Origin: CAVYGN01 sp963796325
GTDB taxonomy: Bacteria; Spirochaetota; Brevinematia; Brevinematales; JAOACQ01
Length of the DNA: 64,000 bases
Assembly: GCA_963796325.1 (NCBI GenBank)
Contig: CAWCLF010000001.1
Span: 1,488,001-1,552,000, forward strand
Reading direction: 5' to 3'
Made by a program: the position numbers and the translations under genes. The notes beneath the pieces are model-generated. The model was not told the origin of the DNA. It made no database searches and worked only from the letters and a program-made list of their open reading frames with translations. This document shows positions 51,706-60,349 of this stretch, piece after piece (position 1 is the first letter of the stretch; each line of letters starts with the position of its first letter).

Positions 51706-51721
51706 CATGCAGCGCTGCATG
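51706..51721. promoter_or_regulatory. Perfect 16-bp palindrome upstream of the sigma factor gene
   Basis: CATGCAGCGCTGCATG lies about 105 bases before the start codon, shortly after a TTGACA at 51691. It may be an operator for a dimeric regulator. Confidence 0.5.
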
Positions 51722-51824
51722 CAGATATAACCTAATTCTTTATATTATTTGTAATAATCAAAATTTCTATGTGGCATATTTGTTGCAAATAATAAAGAAC
51801 AAGAGTATATAAAGAGAGGGATAT

Positions 51825-52715
51825 ATGAAAAAAGCAGCTGCAAAAAGCAAAAGCGGTTCGGAATTCGATAGACTTGACAGGTATCTTAAAACCAATGCCG
51901 TATCGATGTATCTTAAAGAAATAGACAGGATACCGCTGCTGTCAAGGAACGAAGAAATTGAGATGTCCAGGAGGGCGGCCGGCGGCGACAGGGACGCCAA
52001 GGAAAAGCTGATAAACTCGAACCTGCGTTTCGTGATATCAATCGCAAAAAAATACCAGGGTTTCGGCATACCCCTTTCGGACCTGATCAGCGAGGGAAAC
52101 CTCGGATTGATGTCTGCGGTAGAAAAGTTTGACTATAAAAAAGGGTTTCATTTTATCTCTTATGCTATATGGTGGATAAGGCAGTCGATCATGAAAGCTC
52201 TTTCCGAAAAATCCAGGCTGGTAAGGCTTCCGATGAACAGATCCAACGAATTGATGCACATCTGGAAATATATAGAAGAATATTCGAAGGGCAACGGGAA
52301 AAAACCGTCGGAAGAGAATATAGCCGAGCATTTATCCCTTAACAGGAGCGATGTAAAGAAGATCCTGGAAATTTCACAGGCTCATTCCTCCCTCGAGGAC
52401 CTCTTCAGCGATGACGATAACGGATCGGCCGAAGAGATTTTCGAAGATATGGAAACAGACAAAAGGCCTGACGACATGGCTATCAAGTCATCGTTAAAAG
52501 AGATGGTGCAGAAAATACTATCCAAACTTCCTGAAAGGGAAAAAAGAATAATCGAATACCGCTTCGGGCTTAACGGGGAAGAACCTCAATCTCTTTCAAG
52601 CATAGGCGAGAAACTTCACCTGACCAAGGAGAGGATCCGCCAGATCGAACAGGCGGCGATCAACCTCATAAGAAATTACAAGGAATGCCCGAGTTTATAT
52701 TCATTTTTGAATTAA
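51825..52715 (+). CDS. RNA polymerase sigma factor, sigma-70 family group 2
   Basis: A 296-residue sigma factor. Region 1.2 is SVSMYL-like (AVSMYLKEIDRIPLLSRNEE), region 2 NSNLRFVISIAKKYQGFG with DLISEGNLGLMSAVEKFDY and ISYAIWWIRQSIMKAL. Region 3 follows, and region 4 has SIGEKLHLTKERIRQIEQAA. It lacks the long region 1.1 and non-conserved insert of a primary factor, so it is likely an alternative factor. Its regulon is unknown. Confidence 0.88.
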   Translation: MKKAAAKSKSGSEFDRLDRYLKTNAVSMYLKEIDRIPLLSRNEEIEMSRRAAGGDRDAKEKLINSNLRFVISIAKKYQGFGIPLSDLISEGNLGLMSAVEKFDYKKGFHFISYAIWWIRQSIMKALSEKSRLVRLPMNRSNELMHIWKYIEEYSKGNGKKPSEENIAEHLSLNRSDVKKILEISQAHSSLEDLFSDDDNGSAEEIFEDMETDKRPDDMAIKSSLKEMVQKILSKLPEREKRIIEYRFGLNGEEPQSLSSIGEKLHLTKERIRQIEQAAINLIRNYKECPSLYSFLN

Positions 52716-52797
52716 AAATAATTCCCTCCTATTGCAAATTTTGAGAGCTTAATTATAATGTTTATTGCCTACACTTACGGGGGGGAGATTCGAATCA

Positions 52798-54144
52798 ATG
52801 GATAAATCTCCGTCAGAACAAAAAATAGAACTCTTTGTCAATTTTCTTTACCCTGGAATCATTTTGAAAGGGGATTCTTTTACCGGAAACGGGGAAAAAA
52901 TCAACGACTCTTTTAAACCTTTTACTGCCGGGTTAATTGAAGGATTGAAATCGAAAGGCATTCTCAAGATATATTACAACCGTCCTTCCCTGAGCTCGAA
53001 GACAGCTACCTCAAAACCCGCAGTCGACCAGGCTGCTATAAACGAAGCGGTTAACGTGGTACAGGAACTCGAGAATGCGGTGAAGGTTAAAACCCTCCTT
53101 CCGCAGAAAGAGCTTGACAAGGTTGCCGCCGACTTCGTCGACAATATATCAGAGAGGGACGATTCTGTCCTCAACCTTCTGGATCTCAAGGATTTCGATG
53201 ATTATACCTTCACCCATTCGATCAATGTCACACTCATGGCGATTATGCTGGCAAAAAAGCTGAACTACAGCCGGGACGGGCTGAAGGTGATTGCTACAGC
53301 CGGACTTCTTCATGATATCGGCAAGACGCTCGTTCCCATAGAAATATTGACCAAGAGAGAGGATCTTACGGATGAAGAATATGAAATATACAAAAAGCAC
53401 CCGGTATACGGCTACGAGATAATCAAGTCGTTCTCCGGCTATCCTTCGCTTGTGCAGAAAATTGTCCTCCTGCATCATGAAAAGGTGTCCGGCAAGGGAT
53501 ACCCGTTCGGACTCCGGGGGGAGCAGATGGGCGAAGGAGCCCAGATAATCAGCCTGGCTGATTCCTTCGATCTGATAACGAACCCCAGGGAGGGGGTGGC
53601 CCAGCGTCCTTTCTGGTATTCGCTGACCCAGATCAATAAAGAAAGCGGGTCGAGTTTCGCCCCGAGGCTGGCCAAGACATTCACCAATGAAATGCCCTTT
53701 CACCTGACTGAAGGTGAAATTTTCAAAAAAGGCTCCTTTGTAACCCTGAATACCGGTGAAATAGGAGAGGTAATAGATTACGCTTATCCGCAGACTTTGT
53801 CCCCCTTTATAAATATTTATGTAAATTCCAGGAAGGAGATGGTACGCTTCCCCATCCAGATAGACCTTGAATACGATGATTCAAGGTACATAGTGCAGGT
53901 TATCCAGGATGACAATATAACCGCAAAGCTTTCCGAATTCAGAGACAAGTTTGCCGTCAAATCCGAACCCGGGGAAGAAAAACAGGCAAAGATAAAGAAG
54001 GAGGCTCCGGAAGCTGCCGCACGAAAACCGGAAGAGGCTGAAATCAGCGAACCCGCTCCGAAGGAACTGCCGATCGAAAAAATACAGGCAAACAGGGTCG
54101 ATCCTTCAGTATTGAAAACCGATGAAAGCGTTATGAAGAAATGA
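52798..54144 (+). CDS. HD-GYP phosphodiesterase
   Basis: The start at 52798 follows a GGGGGGGAGA tract. The 448-residue protein has an N-terminal domain of about 130 residues (DUF3391-like layout), then HD-GYP: HSINVTLMAIMLAKKL, GLLHDIGKTLVP, LLHHEKVSGKGYPFGL. It should hydrolyse c-di-GMP to GMP or pGpG. A Lys/Glu/Pro-rich C-terminal tail of about 60 residues follows. Confidence 0.9.
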   Translation: MDKSPSEQKIELFVNFLYPGIILKGDSFTGNGEKINDSFKPFTAGLIEGLKSKGILKIYYNRPSLSSKTATSKPAVDQAAINEAVNVVQELENAVKVKTLLPQKELDKVAADFVDNISERDDSVLNLLDLKDFDDYTFTHSINVTLMAIMLAKKLNYSRDGLKVIATAGLLHDIGKTLVPIEILTKREDLTDEEYEIYKKHPVYGYEIIKSFSGYPSLVQKIVLLHHEKVSGKGYPFGLRGEQMGEGAQIISLADSFDLITNPREGVAQRPFWYSLTQINKESGSSFAPRLAKTFTNEMPFHLTEGEIFKKGSFVTLNTGEIGEVIDYAYPQTLSPFINIYVNSRKEMVRFPIQIDLEYDDSRYIVQVIQDDNITAKLSEFRDKFAVKSEPGEEKQAKIKKEAPEAAARKPEEAEISEPAPKELPIEKIQANRVDPSVLKTDESVMKK

Positions 54145-54236
54145 TAAGGGATTGAATAATATAAATATAAAAAAATGGAAATGTATAATTTTATGTTGTA
54201 TAATTAGGCTAACAATTTTATGAAGAGGAGTTATTT

Positions 54237-54512
54237 ATGACAAAAGCCGATTTCATCGTACGTTACGCCAACAAGGTGAGTGAAAGCAAGAAACGCGCCG
54301 GAGAACTCGTGGATTCATTCCTGCTTACAATCCAGGAAAGCCTTGTAAAAGGTGAATCCGTTCAGTTTGTCGGCTGGGGGACTTTCCAGGTTCAGAAAAA
54401 ACCGGAGAGGGTTGGAAGAAATCCCAAGACCGGAGCAAAGATCAAGATCCCATCCAAAAAAGTTGTCAAATTTAAAATGGGGAAAAAGCTGGCTGATAAA
54501 GTCAAAAAATAA
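54237..54512 (+). CDS. HU-family DNA-binding protein
   Basis: A 91-residue histone-like protein. GESVQFVGWGTFQVQKKPER and GRNPKTGAKIKIPSKKVVKF show the usual beta arm with its conserved NPKTG tip. AAGAGGAG precedes the ATG. It bends DNA and shapes the nucleoid. A TATAAT box at about 54196-54201 may be its -10. Confidence 0.94.
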   Translation: MTKADFIVRYANKVSESKKRAGELVDSFLLTIQESLVKGESVQFVGWGTFQVQKKPERVGRNPKTGAKIKIPSKKVVKFKMGKKLADKVKK

Positions 54513-54725
54513 TCCGATCACTTCAAATTTTTACCGTTTACTTATTGACCGTAAGGGAGGGACTGGATGGGGTAAGGGAGTTGTTTCCGGTTCCCTCCGG
54601 CGGTTAATATTAAAAGGATTAAAACAGAGCGGTTTCTTATCGTATCGTTAAGGCGTTTTTAAGGAATTGTCGTTAGAGAACAAAATGTATATCTTAGTTA
54701 TTATAGGCGGGGCTAGGAGGGCAAA

Positions 54726-55445
54726 ATGCCTAGGGTATTGGTTATCGATAGCGATAAGAACCTGGCTGTATCAATAAAGGATAGCCTGGAATTCGAAGGT
54801 TTTGAAACATTCATATCCACTAACGGGAAAGACGCGGAACTCAGGGTGATGAACGAAACTTACGATGCCGTTATAATGGATATTTTTTCAACTGTTTTTG
54901 ACGGAATAGAGCTGTTAAAAGAGCTCAGGAAAGTAAATAAGATAATACCGGTCATAGCCGTTTCCGAAAGGATAAAAGAAGAAGACAGGGTATTCGGGCT
55001 TAACCTTGGAGCCGACGACTATATTGCCAAACCGGTTTCGATCATGGAACTGCTGGCGCGGCTCAGGGCGCAGATACGCAAGATAAACGTTATCAAATCC
55101 GGAGCTCTTTCAAGCATCGGAACGTTGAACGGTTATGAACCCGTGACTATAAAGATCGGTGATTCGCTGATTTTCCTGGATAAAATGATAGTCAAGAGGA
55201 ATGAACAAGAGGAGCCCCTTACTCCCAAGGAACTTGGGATAATCCGGCTTTTATACAAAAACAGAGGGAAAGTAGTATCCCGGGATGTCATGATGAAAGA
55301 GATCTGGGGCGAAGGGGTTTTCGTTACCGAGAGAGTCATCGACACCAATGTAGTTTCTATCAGGAAGAAAATCGGCGACTTTGGAAGGAAACCGAAGTTC
55401 ATTAAAACTGTTTTCGGAGTCGGCTACAAAATGGTGGAATACTGA
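54726..55445 (+). CDS. OmpR-family response regulator
   Basis: A 239-residue regulator. The receiver has a phospho-acceptor Asp in VIMDIFSTVFDG and Lys in YIAKPVSIMELLAR; the acidic pair reads DSD. The winged-helix domain has LTPKELGIIRLLYKNRGKVV and TNVVSIRKKIGD. No histidine kinase gene is adjacent, so it is an orphan. The exported protein gene follows three bases later. Confidence 0.92.
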   Translation: MPRVLVIDSDKNLAVSIKDSLEFEGFETFISTNGKDAELRVMNETYDAVIMDIFSTVFDGIELLKELRKVNKIIPVIAVSERIKEEDRVFGLNLGADDYIAKPVSIMELLARLRAQIRKINVIKSGALSSIGTLNGYEPVTIKIGDSLIFLDKMIVKRNEQEEPLTPKELGIIRLLYKNRGKVVSRDVMMKEIWGEGVFVTERVIDTNVVSIRKKIGDFGRKPKFIKTVFGVGYKMVEY

Positions 55446-55448
55446 TCG

Positions 55449-56072
55449 ATGAAAACATCGGCATCTCTGGTTTTCCTGTATTGTCTGTTATGTTCTTCAT
55501 CTTTTGCCGCTCCCCTGATATTAAGCCCGGTTTGCGGGGGAGAGGGCAAATGGACCGTTTATTTAGCCTCTGACATGTATTCTGTAAATGATTACGGCTA
55601 TAGTAGTTTTTTCATCGGCGTAACTAATGATTTCAATAATCTTTTTACCGGCGGTGTAAGATACGGCTTCCATGACTGGGAAATAGGCCTGCGCGTATTG
55701 ACCTCGAAATTTGACGGGGGAATGGGCGACGTTAAAATCCAGATTCTTCACAACGATCCTTTTACTGCGACCGTAGACGTCGGGGTAGGGGATGTCGACG
55801 GGATATGGCAGGTAAATGCGGCAGTGTCGGTGGATGCCCAGCTCGACAGCCTTCTTTCCGTATATATTTCGGCCAGGTGGGAATATCCCCCGCTAATATT
55901 AATAGATCCCGCTATCGATCAGTTCCAGGGGATGGTTTTTTCCCCCAGGGCCGGCATTGAGCTTTTCAGGGGGTGGGGATTTTCCCTTATGTTCGAGGCC
56001 GGAGCCGTGATTGGATGGAATAATCCGGCGATAGATTTCAACGCCGCAGTCCTGGCAGGGGTAAGAATATAA
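55449..56072 (+). CDS. Exported hypothetical protein, outer-membrane-like
   Basis: A 207-residue protein with a signal peptide (MKTSASLVFLYCLLCSSSFA, cleavage after AA). The mature part is beta-rich with alternating patterns (VSVDAQLDSLLSVYISARWE) and ends in NAAVLAGVRI, resembling a small beta-barrel. It is probably co-transcribed with the OmpR-type regulator. No named family was recognised. Confidence 0.65.
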   Translation: MKTSASLVFLYCLLCSSSFAAPLILSPVCGGEGKWTVYLASDMYSVNDYGYSSFFIGVTNDFNNLFTGGVRYGFHDWEIGLRVLTSKFDGGMGDVKIQILHNDPFTATVDVGVGDVDGIWQVNAAVSVDAQLDSLLSVYISARWEYPPLILIDPAIDQFQGMVFSPRAGIELFRGWGFSLMFEAGAVIGWNNPAIDFNAAVLAGVRI

Positions 56073-56115
56073 ATCCTGTAATGATATAAGTTATAATAAT
56101 TGAATAAGGTACCCA

Positions 56116-57006
56116 ATGAGGAAAATAAACGGAATCCTTCCGATAAATAAGCCTTCCGGCATCAGTTCATACGATGTCATACGCATGATAAAAAAATCGC
56201 TCGGCTTCGATTCCAAATCGCAAAAAATAGGCCATGGCGGAACCCTCGACAAATCCGCCTCGGGCGTCCTCCCGGTCCTTCTCGGAGAAGCATCCAAGGC
56301 TTTCGATTACCTGCTCCAGTCGGAAAAGGTTTACAGGGCCGTCATCCAGCTTGGAGCAAATACGGATACGGACGATGCCGAAGGTCTGCGAATCAATACA
56401 TTCGATACGAAAATAGGGAGAAGCGATTTAGAGGCGGTGCTGCCCGAGTTCACAGGTTCGATAATGCAGGTCCCGCCCGTTTACTCGTCCCTGCATATAA
56501 ACGGGACGAGGAGCTACGAACTTGCACGAAGAAACATCAATGTCGAAAACAGCGCAAGGGAAGTGGAGATAAACGATATCTCGCTTGACTCCTTCGACAG
56601 TGATAAATTTCAGGCGTCCCTGACTGTGAAATGCTCGTCTGGCACATATATCAGAAGCCTTGCAAGGGATATCGGCGAGAGGCTCAATTGCGGGGGATAT
56701 ATACTTGAACTGACAAGGCTGTCGAGTTCCGGCATTATGCTTAAAGACTGCATCAAGCCGGATGAAGTCACAGGTCTTAATATAGAAAAGCTGCTCATTC
56801 CTCTTAACTGCGTCCTCTCTATGCCGGCGCTTACATTTCTTCCGCAGAAGACGATAGTGACGAACGGCCGGAATTTAATGGAGGAATTCTTTGGGGAAAA
56901 AGCGGAAAAAGACGGCCTGTATAAAATCGTCCAGGAAGGCAATGTCCTCGCGATCGTCCAAAAGAACGGCGGAAAATTTCATTATTTAAGGGTATTCAAT
57001 GAATAG
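56116..57006 (+). CDS. truB: tRNA pseudouridine(55) synthase
   Basis: A 296-residue enzyme: PINKPSGISSYDVIRMIKK, GHGGTLDKSASGVLPVLLG with the catalytic Asp, KVYRAVIQLGANTDTDD, QVPPVYSSLHINGTRSYELA, and CSSGTYIRSLARDIGE. It makes pseudouridine 55 in tRNA. The 3' end overlaps the radical SAM gene by eight bases. Confidence 0.95.
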   Translation: MRKINGILPINKPSGISSYDVIRMIKKSLGFDSKSQKIGHGGTLDKSASGVLPVLLGEASKAFDYLLQSEKVYRAVIQLGANTDTDDAEGLRINTFDTKIGRSDLEAVLPEFTGSIMQVPPVYSSLHINGTRSYELARRNINVENSAREVEINDISLDSFDSDKFQASLTVKCSSGTYIRSLARDIGERLNCGGYILELTRLSSSGIMLKDCIKPDEVTGLNIEKLLIPLNCVLSMPALTFLPQKTIVTNGRNLMEEFFGEKAEKDGLYKIVQEGNVLAIVQKNGGKFHYLRVFNE

Positions 57007-58309
57007 AAAGGGGATACTGCTTGTAAACCCCTATATAGAAGACTTCGCCGCATACGATCATTTTTCGAAACCGCTGGGTCTTTTGACCCTTGCGCCATAT
57101 CTTAAAGAACATTTCGATGTTTATTTTATCAATGCAATGTCCAGGGTCCATCCGGGAGTTAAAGGGATGAGATTCAGGGAAGGAGGGACGGGCAGGTTCC
57201 CGTACCGCTTCATTGAAACTCCTTCAATACTCGGCGATATACCGAGGCGTTTTAAAAGATACGGGATCGGCGAAGAAGCCTTCTGCTCCTGCCTCGAGGA
57301 TGTTCCTTTCATACCCGAATACATCTTCATCACAACGGCAATGACATACTGGTACACAGGCACGGCCTATACCGCGGGAATTCTCAAAAAATTTTTTCCC
57401 GGATCGAAGATAGTTCTGGGGGGAATCTACCCTACTCTGCTGCCCGGGCATGCCATGAAAAACATCGGCTGCGATTATGTTGTCCGGGGGAGGGAAATAA
57501 CGGACGTCCTGTCGTCTATTGAAAAGATCACGGGTCTCGAATTCAATAAAGAACTGAAAGCCCCGTCATACGAGCTTTCGGAAGAATATTACTATTCGCC
57601 TGTCATGACGTCGACCGGCTGCGTTTTCAACTGCCCCTACTGCGCCGGGTCGTACAGGAATCCTTTCCGCCAATACCCCGTTTCCATGGTTACCGATATG
57701 ATAACAGAACTCCATAAAAAATACGGAGTGGGCAATATCGCATTCTACGACGACGCCCTCCTGGCATGTTCAAACTCGCACCTTGACGTCATACTGGAAA
57801 ATATAATAAAAAAAGGATTAAAAATACGGTTTTATACTCCTAACGGACTGCATATAAGGTTTTTAACCTTAAGAACGGCCATGCTGATGAAACAGGCCGG
57901 ATTTGCGGACGTACGTCTGTCTCTTGAATCCGCCGACGACGAATTCCAGAACATGCAGGGAAATAAATCGAGCAGGAGCGAATTTGCCAGGGCCATGGAA
58001 TATCTCGAGGAGGCGGGTTTCCGCCGAAGCGAGATCAAATGCTACGTCCTTGTCAACATACCGGGTCAGGACCCATATTCTATCGAAAAAACCATGGAAA
58101 CAGCATACGGCTGCGGCGCTCTTCCCATGCTGGCGTATTATTCGCCGATACCTCATACTCCGGATTTCGATAAGGCTTCGGCGGTCACCGATGTGAGCGA
58201 GCCGCTATTCCAGAATAATTCCGTTTACCTTTACAGGAGCGGTTTCGACATGGAATACCTGCGGTATTTGAAGGGCATGGAATTGTCTTACAGGGAGAAA
58301 GCGGAGTAA
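56999..58309 (+). CDS. B12-binding radical SAM protein
   Basis: A 436-residue protein. The N-terminus resembles a cobalamin-binding domain (LLVNPYIEDFAAYDHFSKPL, KIVLGGIYPTLLPGHAMKN) and the radical SAM cluster is TGCVFNCPYCAGSYRNPFRQ (CxxxCxxC). A TIM-barrel part with FYDDALLACSNSHLD follows. It probably does a radical methylation or related reaction on an unknown substrate. Overlap with truB suggests co-transcription. Confidence 0.87.
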   Translation: MNRKGILLVNPYIEDFAAYDHFSKPLGLLTLAPYLKEHFDVYFINAMSRVHPGVKGMRFREGGTGRFPYRFIETPSILGDIPRRFKRYGIGEEAFCSCLEDVPFIPEYIFITTAMTYWYTGTAYTAGILKKFFPGSKIVLGGIYPTLLPGHAMKNIGCDYVVRGREITDVLSSIEKITGLEFNKELKAPSYELSEEYYYSPVMTSTGCVFNCPYCAGSYRNPFRQYPVSMVTDMITELHKKYGVGNIAFYDDALLACSNSHLDVILENIIKKGLKIRFYTPNGLHIRFLTLRTAMLMKQAGFADVRLSLESADDEFQNMQGNKSSRSEFARAMEYLEEAGFRRSEIKCYVLVNIPGQDPYSIEKTMETAYGCGALPMLAYYSPIPHTPDFDKASAVTDVSEPLFQNNSVYLYRSGFDMEYLRYLKGMELSYREKAE

Positions 58310-58346
58310 ACGATTATTGGACCGGCATCTGCATTAACCCCGTCAT

Positions 58347-59066
58347 TCATTCGTTTGAAAGATTTTCTGAAAAAAATGGAAGCATCGAAAAGGTTATTCT
58401 TTCCCCGACGCGATCGTTATGGCCGCCTTTGAATGTAACAGCAGTGTTTTTTATGCCGTATTTATCCAGGACCGATTTGAAATGTTTGCATCCTTCAGGT
58501 ATCCAAATGAATTCGTCAGAATCTCCCCATTCTATCATAACATTCCTGAGCCTGGAGGGGGATTTATTGTATGACCGGATTTTGTCTTCCGGATTGCCGA
58601 ATCCGGCCATCCAGTTCGAAACAACCATATTATCCTCAGGCGTATTGTTAAAAAGCGGTATGCAGGCATAAGGAGCAGAAAGATTGGCGTCGGGAGAGAA
58701 GGCCGCCCCGTAAGCCGGCAGAAACCCGGGGTTGTAAAAGGGCCCATGTACATCCTTCCATCCCTCTACTGCGGCCCGGAGCGACGGTTCCTCCGCTCCG
58801 AATAATCCAGGAGAAAGACTGTAAAGCACTGAAAAAATGTCCGGATGTTTTAAAGCAATGTTTATTGCTCCGAACCCTCCCATCGAGACGCCTGATATAC
58901 CGCGGTATTCCCTTTTTGCTATTGTCCTGTAATTTGAGTCAATATATGATACGAGATCTTTGACAATATAATCTTCCCAGTTTCCCGTAGCCGGCGAATT
59001 ATAATAGAAACAGCCGTCCAGCGAATTCCTGCCGTTGGGTATGATTACGATCTTATCCTTTCCTGG
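58347..59066 (-). pseudogene. Esterase D/FrmB-type hydrolase, N-terminus missing
   Basis: The frame holds KDKIVIIPNGRNSLDGCFYY, GNWEDYIVKDLVSYIDSNYR, the nucleophile elbow GVSMGGFGAINIALKHPDIF and GDSDEFIWIPE with a C-terminal FKGGHNDRVG (His). Full-length relatives begin about 60-70 residues earlier. Here the frame runs back into the end of the OsmC gene with no start codon; only an internal ATG at 58883 is available. Confidence 0.7.
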
Positions 59067-59068
59067 TC

Positions 59069-59494
59069 CTACAGGAGCCTGGCCTTGAGCCTTATCGTCA
59101 CTCCCCGGAGAGCTTTGGATACAGGACAGGTTTTTTCAGCATTTTCAGCTATCTCCTGGAACTTCGAATTTTCTATGCCCGGGACCTCCGCTTCCATATC
59201 GAGGTCTATCTCCGGAATGACGAACCCGCCTCCCTCGCTTACGATATGGACCGACGCCGTGGTTTTAATGCTTACAGGTTTAAAACCGGCCCCTCCGAGC
59301 GCGGCTGAGAACGCCATTGAAAAACAGCCCGCATGAGCGGCGCCTATAAGCTCTTCAGGGTTCGTCCCGGGCCCGTTCTCGAATCTTGAAGAAAACGAAT
59401 ACCCGCCTTCGAAAGCCCCGCTTCCGAGCCGCATGCTGCCCTTGCCGGTTTTAAGATCGCCTTCCCATACAGCTTTTGCCGTCCTTACTGCCAT
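59069..59494 (-). CDS. OsmC-family peroxiredoxin
   Basis: A 141-residue protein with the two redox Cys: HAGCFSMAFSAALGG and EKTCPVSKALRGVTIRLKA. It fits the OsmC type more closely than Ohr. It detoxifies organic or inorganic peroxides. GAGGAGGAATT precedes the ATG. It is upstream of the truncated esterase. Confidence 0.9.
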   Translation of the reverse strand: MAVRTAKAVWEGDLKTGKGSMRLGSGAFEGGYSFSSRFENGPGTNPEELIGAAHAGCFSMAFSAALGGAGFKPVSIKTTASVHIVSEGGGFVIPEIDLDMEAEVPGIENSKFQEIAENAEKTCPVSKALRGVTIRLKARLL

Positions 59495-59658
59495 AGAATT
59501 CCTCCTCGTGGTCTTTCCTTAAAAATAGGCCAAAAGCCTGATTTCGGCAAGAAGGCGTTATAATTCGATATTGATTTTTATGGAAGCGTATATTATTATT
59601 TAATAGTTCGTTCCTGATAAGAATCCGATCGGGAAAAATTATTAATAAGGAGAGGTTT

Positions 59659-60321
59659 ATGAAGGGGATTGTTTTATTGGCGGCAGCCGCTTTTATCATT
59701 ATCGGCGCGGGCGCAGCGTCCGGGCTGGATAACAAAATGAAGACCCTTGCCGTAGTCGGCTTTGTAGGGAAAGCCGAAGTTAAATCGGGGTATAAATGGA
59801 AAGAGCTCAATATTGACGATACGGTCAGCGAAAAAGATATCATCAGGGTTCCCGACCAGGACGGTTCCCTGGAGCTGGCATCCGATGACGCGGTTTACGA
59901 TGTCGAGGGCGGAACCGTTGCAGCGGTCGGCGATATCATTAAAAAGCAGAGTAAGGGCAATGCAAGAAATATCGATACGTCTGAAAATTTCAAGGTGGAG
60001 ACTTCGACCGCCAATGCGGCTGTCAGGGGAGGGGCCGGGAAGCCGGGCATGAAACCCGTATTAAGCCCGGCAGAACTCACCAACCAGTTCTCCTTTGCAG
60101 TTACAGGAAAATTCAGCGGAGTTATCACTTACAGCACGAACGGCCTTGACTGGGACAATATCGGATACGGCATCAGGCTTCCCCGGAAGGCCCTGATATT
60201 CGTTTCAGGGACCAACGGCAGCCTGGAGCTCTTCTTCTTCGATAAATCGTCGACTAACATAAAGGGTCCGGCGGATATTAAACTCAAAGATATCCTCAAT
60301 GCAAAAATAAATTCAAAGTAG
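59659..60321 (+). CDS. Exported FecR-like domain protein
   Basis: A 220-residue protein with an uncleaved or signal-type N-terminus (MKGIVLLAAAAFIIIGAGAA). The motif VGKAEVKSGYKWKELNIDDT, then RVPDQDGSLELASDDAVYDV, matches the FecR-like fold found in envelope sensors. A segment ENFKVETSTANAAVRGG fits its central strand pattern. It is followed closely by two lipoprotein genes in the same direction and of similarly high GC. Confidence 0.7.
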   Translation: MKGIVLLAAAAFIIIGAGAASGLDNKMKTLAVVGFVGKAEVKSGYKWKELNIDDTVSEKDIIRVPDQDGSLELASDDAVYDVEGGTVAAVGDIIKKQSKGNARNIDTSENFKVETSTANAAVRGGAGKPGMKPVLSPAELTNQFSFAVTGKFSGVITYSTNGLDWDNIGYGIRLPRKALIFVSGTNGSLELFFFDKSSTNIKGPADIKLKDILNAKINSK

Positions 60322-60349
60322 CATCAAACGGCATTAACGGAGGCGATAC

